Assembly (NCBI GenBank): GCA_964387645.1
Contig: CAYLYM010000073.1
Location: 1-19,867, forward strand
Source: CAYLYM01 sp964387645
Lineage (GTDB): Bacteria; Calditrichota; Calditrichia; RBG-13-44-9
Length of the DNA stretch: 19,867 nt
Direction: 5' to 3'
Part shown: positions 14,098-19,867 of the stretch, one piece after another
Numbering within the stretch: the stretch's first letter is position 1
How the letters are laid out: each line of letters starts with the position of its first letter
Notes under the pieces: generated by a model
What the model saw: only the letters and a program-made list of their open reading frames with translations
Told to the model about the DNA's origin: nothing
The model's database searches: none
Program-made: the position numbers and the translations under genes

Positions 14098-15348
14098 CTA
14101 AGAACTCATGGAATCCAGGAAATCGTCATTGCTACGAGTATGACGCATTTTATCAAGCAAAAATTCCATCGCTTCAATGGGGTTCATTTCGTTAAGTAAT
14201 TTTCTTAAAACCCATACACGGGAGAGTTCTTTTTTCGATAGCAGTAATTCTTCCTTACGGGTACCTGAGCGATTAATATCGATTGCAGGAAATATACGTC
14301 TATCAGCCAATCTTCGATCCAGAACAATTTCCATATTTCCAGTTCCTTTAAATTCCTCAAAAATCACTTCGTCCATTCTTGAACCAGTTTCGATGAGAGC
14401 TGTGGCCAGTATAGTAAGACTGCCACCTTCTTCAATATTTCGGGCTGCACCAAAGAAACGTTTCGGCCTTTGTAAGGCATTTGAATCCACACCACCTGAA
14501 AGAATTTTTCCACTATGTGGCACTACTGTATTATGAGCTCGCGCCAGGCGGGTAATACTATCAAGTAAAATAACCACATCTTTACCATATTCGACTAAAC
14601 GTTTTGCTTTTTCCAATACCATATCCGCAACTGTAACGTGCCGGTCGGCTGGTTCATCAAATGTCGAAGAAATTACTTCTGCCTTTACATTTCGTTCCAT
14701 ATCTGTAACTTCTTCAGGTCGTTCATCAATCAATAAAACGATAAGAATAATTTCTGGATGGTTGGAAGTAATCGCATTTGCAATTTTTTGTAAAATAACT
14801 GTTTTACCAGCCCGGGGTGGTGAAACAATTAACCCCCGCTGCCCTTTCCCTATGGGTGTCAACAAATTCATAATCCGCATGGTGTATTCTTTTGGATTAG
14901 TTTCTAAATTAATACGTTCTTGCGGATAAATGGGGGTTAAATTATCAAAGAGCGCGATATCACGCTTCTTTTCTGGAGCCTCAAAATTGACCGCCTCAAC
15001 CCTAAGCAGGGCAAAAAAACGCTCATTGTCTTTTGGCGGGCGTATCTGACCAGATACAGTATCGCCTGTACGTAAATCGAATCGCTTAATTTGTGATGGT
15101 GATACATAAATATCATCTGGACCAGGTAAATAATTAAATTTTGGAGAACGCAAAAAGCCGTACCCATCTGGTAATACTTCCAATACGCCCTCAGAAAAAA
15201 TTAATCCTTCCTGAGCTGTCTGTTCTTCTAAAATTTTGAAAATCAATTCCTGTTTTTTCATACCAGATGTTCTCTGTATGCCCAACTCCTGAGCAACTTG
15301 CGCTAATTCTGAAATTTTTAGTGATTTTAATGAATCCAAATCCAACAT
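14098..15348 (-). CDS. rho: Transcription termination factor Rho
   Basis: A 416-residue Rho, a hexameric RNA-dependent ATPase translocase. A Rho_N helical domain (1-45, LKISELAQVAQELGI) is followed by the cold-shock RNA-binding domain (about 50-125, GVLEVLPDGYGFLRSP) and the ATPase core: Walker A GKGQRGLIVSPPRAGKT (167-183), Walker B ILIVLLIDERPEEV (201-214), the Q-loop region SGGVDSNALQRPKRFFGAA and the arginine-finger region DRRLADRRIFPAIDI. The length equals the compact E. coli type; no N-terminal insertion. The ribosome binding site is GAGGTG at seven bases. Confidence 0.97.
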   Translation of the reverse strand: MLDLDSLKSLKISELAQVAQELGIQRTSGMKKQELIFKILEEQTAQEGLIFSEGVLEVLPDGYGFLRSPKFNYLPGPDDIYVSPSQIKRFDLRTGDTVSGQIRPPKDNERFFALLRVEAVNFEAPEKKRDIALFDNLTPIYPQERINLETNPKEYTMRIMNLLTPIGKGQRGLIVSPPRAGKTVILQKIANAITSNHPEIILIVLLIDERPEEVTDMERNVKAEVISSTFDEPADRHVTVADMVLEKAKRLVEYGKDVVILLDSITRLARAHNTVVPHSGKILSGGVDSNALQRPKRFFGAARNIEEGGSLTILATALIETGSRMDEVIFEEFKGTGNMEIVLDRRLADRRIFPAIDINRSGTRKEELLLSKKELSRVWVLRKLLNEMNPIEAMEFLLDKMRHTRSNDDFLDSMSS

Positions 15349-15373
15349 AAATTTTCACCTCATATATTTATTA

Positions 15374-15402
15374 ATCATACTATTATTAATTTCTTGGATC
15401 AA
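15374..15402 (-). promoter_or_regulatory. Candidate housekeeping promoter of rho
   Basis: TTGATC, 17 bases, TATGAT: 4/6 and 5/6 to the sigma-70 hexamers with ideal spacing. The start would be near 15367, giving a leader of about 20 bases, so no long Rho autoregulatory leader is evident. An imperfect palindrome centred on CCAATTGG (15412-15419) lies just upstream. Confidence 0.45.
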
Positions 15403-15486
15403 GTCACAACACCAATTGGGTGATGAAAAAGAGGAATTATCTACGAAGCACTAGGAAGCCCTTTTTTTAGACATACAAATTTATCT

Positions 15487-16770
15487 TTAATATTTATTAA
15501 AATCAACAATTTTGTATTTTTTCAAAAACTCCCCAGCCAAATAATGAGATCCTATGATCAAAAGTACATCATTCAACCGCATTCTGCTAACGAAATATTC
15601 ATAGCCTTTAGCAATGTCTTCGAATATAACTGGGGTTTCGGGCATGGTCGAAAAAGCTTTTTCTAAATAACTGGCAGATAACGCCTTCTCTGAAAAATTT
15701 TTTATTATCCCTACAAAATTCGTATTACGCGAGGTTATATCTGCAATTTTCTGAAAATCTTTATCTTTTGATAATCCTATTAGTGTAAATATCCTTTGCC
15801 CTCTTACATGTCTTCGTAAAAAATCAAAAACACATTCAAAACCCTGCGGATTATGCGCAACATCTAATATCACCAAAGGACATTGTTTTATAATTTCTAA
15901 TCGTCCTGGCCAAAATGCCTTAGCTAATCCATTCCGAATATCTTTTTCATCCACTTTAAAATCTGGTAAATGACATATGGCAAATGCACTTAATGCAGCA
16001 TTTTTAATCTGATGCAGCCCTGGCATGCGAATATTTAAATCCTGAAAAGAAATACTTCCAAAATCTAATGTAAAACAACTTCCAGTGAGTTCTTCTCTAA
16101 TATTCTGAATTGCTTCTTCTTTCAATACTAAAAATGGTGCATTTTTCACTTTACATCGCTGCTTAATTACCTCCAGGATTTCAGGTAGGCTATTATTAGT
16201 CAAGCATGGTATGCCCCGTTTAATGATGCCAGCTTTTTCTGCGGTAATTTGATCAATATGTTTTCCCAGAAACTGCTGATGATCATAACCGATTGGCGTT
16301 ATTATAGTTAGGATAGCCTTAACAAGATTTGTTGCATCCAGGCGCCCGCCAAGCCCAGTTTCCACAACCACAATATCAACCTGTTTCTCAGCAAAATATC
16401 GGAAAGCAATAGCTGTGGTTGCTTCAAAAAATGTTGGGCGTATTTTATCGATTATCGGACGCAATGTTCGAGTATACTCCACAACGGTTTTCCAAGAAAT
16501 CAACTTATCATCAACTCGAATCCTTTCAGTAAAATCCACTAAATGCGGTGAAGTATAAAGTCCTACACGGTAACCCGCCGATTTTAAAATAGAATAAATA
16601 AATGCAGCAGTCGAACCTTTCCCATTAGTACCGGCAATATGAATTGCTGGGAATTTTTCTTGTGGATTACCTAAATAATCCAATAAGTGACCAATATTTT
16701 TTAATCCTAATTTGATCCCTCTATACTGGAGATTATACAAATATTGGATAGTCTGTTGATAACTCTTCAT
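15487..16770 (-). CDS. folC: Bifunctional folylpolyglutamate synthase/dihydrofolate synthase
   Basis: A 427-residue Mur-ligase-family enzyme. It adds glutamate to dihydropteroate and then polyglutamylates folates, using ATP, in the cytosol. Seen: the P-loop HIAGTNGKGSTAAF (44-57), TSPHLVDFTERIRVD (73-87), the second ligase signature VVVETGLGGRLDATN (about 134-148), and the C-terminal ligase domain with VILDVAHNPQGFE and FTLIGLSKDKD. All are standard for FolC and separate it from Mur ligases. No clear Shine-Dalgarno precedes the ATG. Not overlapping its neighbours; about 138 bases separate it from rho. Confidence 0.95.
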   Translation of the reverse strand: MKSYQQTIQYLYNLQYRGIKLGLKNIGHLLDYLGNPQEKFPAIHIAGTNGKGSTAAFIYSILKSAGYRVGLYTSPHLVDFTERIRVDDKLISWKTVVEYTRTLRPIIDKIRPTFFEATTAIAFRYFAEKQVDIVVVETGLGGRLDATNLVKAILTIITPIGYDHQQFLGKHIDQITAEKAGIIKRGIPCLTNNSLPEILEVIKQRCKVKNAPFLVLKEEAIQNIREELTGSCFTLDFGSISFQDLNIRMPGLHQIKNAALSAFAICHLPDFKVDEKDIRNGLAKAFWPGRLEIIKQCPLVILDVAHNPQGFECVFDFLRRHVRGQRIFTLIGLSKDKDFQKIADITSRNTNFVGIIKNFSEKALSASYLEKAFSTMPETPVIFEDIAKGYEYFVSRMRLNDVLLIIGSHYLAGEFLKKYKIVDFNKY

Positions 16771-16895
16771 TATATTTACTTGATAATTACCTGTCTAACC
16801 AGAATTCCATTAACTTTCTGAAAAAATATTTCTATTTTTGGGAATTCTCATCTATTGATTTCGCTGAAGGCAATAAGCCAGAATTTTCATCACTC

Positions 16896-17315
16896 TTAAA
16901 TTAATTTGCCAATAACAAATCCTACTAATAATCCAACAAGAAAAACAATAGTTAAAACCCGATAATTCAAAACATCTCGACTATAACCTTTTTTAATAGC
17001 AATAACAGAAACAAAGTAACCCAACGCATTTAGCAACCAATAAAAAGGTAATGCCAGAACTTTCGCAACTAATGGTCCAACCACAGGAATCAAGGCTATC
17101 ATGTTCAACAAACCGATAAAAGCTTGACTAATAAGACCAAAGATGATAGCCATAAATGTAATAACTTTTTTATCCAGTCCCAAAGATATGCCAATAATAA
17201 CAAAAATTGTAATGCCTAACCAAACGAGGATTATCTTTCGGAAGGAGTAAATAAATTTCCAAATACTAAAAATTGCTTTACTAATATTTTTCAGTGTTTC
17301 TCTATCCTGTCGCAT
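16896..17315 (-). CDS. Small integral membrane protein of unknown function
   Basis: I do not recognise this gene. It encodes about 139 residues. After a charged N-terminus there are hydrophobic segments at roughly 28-47 (IILVWLGITIFVIIG), 51-72, 75-107 (LIPVVGPLVAKVLALPFYWL) and 120-139 (the last reaches the C-terminus, LVGFVIGKLI), so three or four membrane passes. It overlaps the 3' end of uppS by 14 bases, so it is expressed with it. The start is uncertain: a GTG at 17331-17333, preceded by GGAAAAG, would add six residues; the ATG at 17315 has no visible ribosome binding site. The coupling to uppS suggests an envelope role, which is inference only. Confidence 0.65.
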   Translation of the reverse strand: MRQDRETLKNISKAIFSIWKFIYSFRKIILVWLGITIFVIIGISLGLDKKVITFMAIIFGLISQAFIGLLNMIALIPVVGPLVAKVLALPFYWLLNALGYFVSVIAIKKGYSRDVLNYRVLTIVFLVGLLVGFVIGKLI

Positions 17316-18084
17316 TGTGTACAAGTTGCTCACTTACTTTTCCGAAACGCCTCTCTCGCTTCAGGAAATTGATCAATGCATCGCAAAATTCTGCTTTTCG
17401 GAAATCCGGCCACAAAGTGTGGGTTACATAAATCTCTGTATAAGCCAGTTGCCAGAGTAAATAATTACTTATTCTCATTTCACCGCTGGTGCGAATCAAA
17501 AGATCAGGATCGGGTAAATCACTTGTCCAAAGGTGAGCCGAAAAGACTTGTTGACTGATTTCTTCAGGATGCAGTAAACCACTCTTTACTTTCATGGCAA
17601 TTTGTCGAACTGCTTCTAGTATCTCCTGCCGCCCACCATAACTTAAAGCCAAATTCAAAATCAGCCCTGAATTATGCCGCGTACGTTCAATACCAAACAT
17701 TAATTCATCAAATGCTTGCTTGGGCAAATCTTCTAAATTTCCAATTGCACGTAAACTAACATTTTTACTATCAAGTTCATCAATTTCATTACGAATTGTA
17801 TTCACTAGCAATTTCATGAGAGCAGATACTTCCTGTTTGGGTCTGCCCCAATTCTCTTTCGAAAATGTATATAAAGTTAAAACTTTTATACCCAGTTCTC
17901 CTGCTATTTCGACTACAGCACGAACTGACTTCACACCTTCACGATGACCTACTACTCTTGGCAAACCCCTACGTTTAGCCCAGCGTCCATTACCATCCAT
18001 AATGATAGCTACATGTTTAGGTAAAACGGCTCCGGAATTCAATAATTTCTCAATTTCTCGCTTCTTGATTTCCAAAACGCCCAT
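17302..18084 (-). CDS. uppS: Undecaprenyl diphosphate synthase (isoprenyl transferase)
   Basis: A 260-residue cis-prenyltransferase making the lipid carrier for peptidoglycan and surface glycans from farnesyl and isopentenyl diphosphate. HVAIIMDGNGRWAKRRGLPR (24-43) carries the catalytic Asp30 (E. coli Asp26); GHREGVKSVR (46-55) and FSKENWGRP follow; the C-terminal DLLIRTSGEMRISNYLLWQ and YTEIYVTHTLWPDF hold the diphosphate-binding arginines. The length is normal. The ribosome binding site is weak (GAAGAA). The next gene overlaps its 3' end. cdsA, the common neighbour, is not next to it here. Confidence 0.96.
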   Translation of the reverse strand: MGVLEIKKREIEKLLNSGAVLPKHVAIIMDGNGRWAKRRGLPRVVGHREGVKSVRAVVEIAGELGIKVLTLYTFSKENWGRPKQEVSALMKLLVNTIRNEIDELDSKNVSLRAIGNLEDLPKQAFDELMFGIERTRHNSGLILNLALSYGGRQEILEAVRQIAMKVKSGLLHPEEISQQVFSAHLWTSDLPDPDLLIRTSGEMRISNYLLWQLAYTEIYVTHTLWPDFRKAEFCDALINFLKRERRFGKVSEQLVHNATG

Positions 18085-18582
18085 TTTCTTCTTTTTCTTT
18101 AATTTATAAATTGCTATTGGCTATACCAAAATATTGTTTAGAAAATAATTATCAACCTTTAATTCCGAAATTGATCCTAAATTTAATCAATTTTAAATAA
18201 TTTTTTTAACATATTATTTTATTCTATTAGAAAAGTTTTGTTTCGACTAATCGCACGAATTTTAATTTTCTTTTTTAAATTTAAATAATTAATTCGCCGA
18301 AAGACTAGAATAAAATGTTAATATTCTTTACTTTATTTTTATTAAACATTTTTACCACATTATTATTTGCATCATCACTAATACATTGCCATCAATTAGT
18401 GGTTGAATAATGTTATTTTTAAAAAACAGTTTTTCAAAGGTAAAAGAAAAGACTTTACCAATAAATAAAAACACAAATAATTCTTTCATTACTGAAGCGA
18501 AAATTAATAATCATATATTTATTACTTTTTAATATTCTTACAGGCAAAAAAATGATTAAATCAGTTAAAAGTTTAGTCTTTT
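18085..18582. other. 498-base AT-rich intergenic region
   Basis: No credible gene on either strand. It is visibly more AT-rich than the flanking genes. It holds a 7-bp inverted repeat CACTAAT/ATTAGTG (18376-18401) and a 6-bp one GGTAAA/TTTACC (18439-18459); the latter is followed on the minus strand by a broken U-run and might weakly terminate sppA transcription. The uppS promoter should be near 18090-18200, but I see no convincing hexamer pair with correct spacing. Confidence 0.5.
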
Positions 18583-19867
18583 TTACTTTTCAAATTCAGG
18601 GTATGTTCCTGGCAACATCATAGGCAACGGCTTTCCGGGGTTTTCAATAAACATTTGAATATAATTTAAACTTTGCTGATCTATTTTCGAAGCTTTTAAA
18701 GGAGCAAAAGAAGGAAACAAATCTAACAAACTTCTATTTTTAGGAATTTCCACAATCTCTATTAATTCATCTAATCCAAGTCCTGCTTGTTGTTTGGCAA
18801 CAGCAATGGCGGTAAACAATCCGCCGATTTTATCTACCAAACCAATGTTTTTTCCATCAATACCCGAATAAAAACGTCCTTCAGCGATTTCCCTTACTTT
18901 CGTTTCCGAAATGTTTCTTCCCCGAGCTACCTTTCCCACAAATTTGTCATACATTTTCTTAATGAGATATTCCACTTGCTGCCTTTCTTCCCGGTTCAAA
19001 TTTCTTGCCGGGATACGGGCACCAATAATGGGCAAGGTGATTCCGAATCCCAGATCAGCGTGCTTTCCCCTGGTAACTACATCGGAGGTCATGCCCAATT
19101 TTTTGCTGAATCCTTTATCATATATCCATCCGCCGATGACACCAATTGACCCTGTTATCGTGTTTGGTCCAGCCACAATCTGATTTCCATACATCGAAAT
19201 CCAGTATCCGCCTGAACCAGCTACCTGCCCCTGGCTGATAATAACCGGTTTTTTTTCTTTACATTTTTTCAGTGCTTCTGCAACCATGTCACTGGCCATA
19301 CCATCTCCTCCGGGTGAATCTACTCTGAAAACCACTGCTTTTATCGCTGAGTTCTTTGCCAACTTCAAAAAAACCTTCTCCAGCCAGCGCGCTCGAATCC
19401 CACGGTCCAAAGCACATTCACCTAAACCATATACTACGGCAATCTGAGGTTTCTGTCCCCATTGATCTGATAAAATCAAATCATTCAGAAGATTTTTCGA
19501 AGAAATGGATTGCAATTTTCTTCCGGCAAAATGTGTCAGCACATCTTCTTTTGCCGACCACCTGGCCAGGGTATCCACCAAGCCCATTTCCAGGGCTTTC
19601 TCAGGCAAGAAAAACACTTCATCATCAACCAAATGATCAAATTCTTCTGGACGCATTCCACGAGACTGGCAAACATCGCTACGAACCAGTTCATACCAAT
19701 CATCGACAAAAGCCTGGCGTTGTTGGCGGTCGGGATCGGACATTTTATCCCGACTTAATACCTCAGCCGCCGATTTATATTTGAAAAAACGCCACTCATC
19801 GAATCCTAATCCTAACTTTTGGAGTGTTCCTTTAAAATAAGTATTTCCCAATGTGAAGCCTGGTAAC
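18583..19867 (-). CDS. sppA: Signal peptide peptidase SppA, 67K type (5' end outside window)
   Basis: The frame is open to the right edge, so the N-terminus (with its membrane anchor) is missing; 428 complete codons are visible. SppA is a membrane-bound, periplasm-facing serine/lysine protease that degrades cleaved signal peptides. The visible part holds the YKSA block whose lysine is the general base in 67K-type SppA (E. coli Lys209), and the second S49 domain with VFRVDSPGGDG (oxyanion region) and the nucleophile serine in GSGGYW (codon 19213-19215), followed by ITGSIGVIGG. Having the lysine block and the C-terminal serine in one chain shows the long two-domain form. A TTG at 19849-19851 is internal, since FTL-GNTYFKG continues upstream of it. 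Confidence 0.92.
   Translation of the reverse strand, partial: LPGFTLGNTYFKGTLQKLGLGFDEWRFFKYKSAAEVLSRDKMSDPDRQQRQAFVDDWYELVRSDVCQSRGMRPEEFDHLVDDEVFFLPEKALEMGLVDTLARWSAKEDVLTHFAGRKLQSISSKNLLNDLILSDQWGQKPQIAVVYGLGECALDRGIRARWLEKVFLKLAKNSAIKAVVFRVDSPGGDGMASDMVAEALKKCKEKKPVIISQGQVAGSGGYWISMYGNQIVAGPNTITGSIGVIGGWIYDKGFSKKLGMTSDVVTRGKHADLGFGITLPIIGARIPARNLNREERQQVEYLIKKMYDKFVGKVARGRNISETKVREIAEGRFYSGIDGKNIGLVDKIGGLFTAIAVAKQQAGLGLDELIEIVEIPKNRSLLDLFPSFAPLKASKIDQQSLNYIQMFIENPGKPLPMMLPGTYPEFEK

Noticed and set aside
16795..16890. Repeated CCAGAATT sequences between folC and the membrane protein gene
   Set aside because: Two short copies only, no terminator-like U-run or regular spacing; expected by chance.
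18410..18532. 40-codon + strand frame in the long intergenic region
   Set aside because: No ribosome binding site, low-complexity Lys/Asn/Phe composition expected from AT-rich DNA.
19849..19851. TTG as the start of sppA
   Set aside because: The frame continues to the window edge and the 67K-type protein needs a further N-terminal domain.
1..19867. Search for tRNA/rRNA genes, CRISPR arrays, insertion sequences and prophage genes
   Set aside because: Nothing resembling clover-leaf ends, regular direct repeats, transposase motifs or integrases was found.

Overview
The window is an AT-rich bacterial chromosome segment in which every supported gene lies on the minus strand, so transcription runs from high to low coordinates. 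The proteins are Gram-negative-like (a 67K-type SppA) combined with a Firmicutes/Thermotoga-like housekeeping order (rho, rpmE, DUF1385, prfA, prmC). A deep-branching flagellated lineage such as a Calditrichota-type bacterium would fit, but this is a guess from gene content. I see no mobile elements, CRISPR arrays, tRNA or rRNA.

Right half (19867 to 8298, in transcription order): the C-terminal part of the protease SppA; a 498-base AT-rich stretch without a gene; uppS (undecaprenyl diphosphate synthase) overlapping a small membrane protein; folC; rho with a credible housekeeping promoter; rpmE ending in a strong terminator; then a DUF1385 membrane protein, prfA (RF1), prmC (the methylase acting on RF1) and rnr (RNase R). 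rnr overlaps prmC by four bases and is closed by a terminator at about 8203-8228. This half is about translation termination, transcription termination, RNA decay and envelope/folate precursors.

Left half (8123 to 1) is a late flagellar locus: flgN, flgK, flgL, fliW, csrA, a stand-alone sigma-region-4-like protein, a TPR-containing family 2 glycosyltransferase, two tandem flagellin genes and the start of fliS. The order resembles the Bacillus flgN-flgK-flgL-fliW-csrA-hag cluster, with two inserted genes (sigma-4-like and glycosyltransferase) and a duplicated flagellin.

The most informative content is regulatory. FliA/sigma-28-like promoters precede flgN (8097-8123), flagellin 2 (2407-2433, very good) and flagellin 1 (1314-1340, weaker). 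A sigma-54-like -24/-12 promoter (5106-5122) precedes fliW. Both flagellin Shine-Dalgarno sequences lie inside near-consensus CsrA sites (11/12 and 10/12 matches to RUACARGGAUGU) that can fold into small hairpins, and flagellin 2 has a second GGGA-loop hairpin upstream. With csrA and fliW in the same locus this predicts a complete FliW-CsrA-flagellin translational feedback loop outside Bacillus, with an extra sigma-like protein of unknown role and a probable flagellin-modifying glycosyltransferase.
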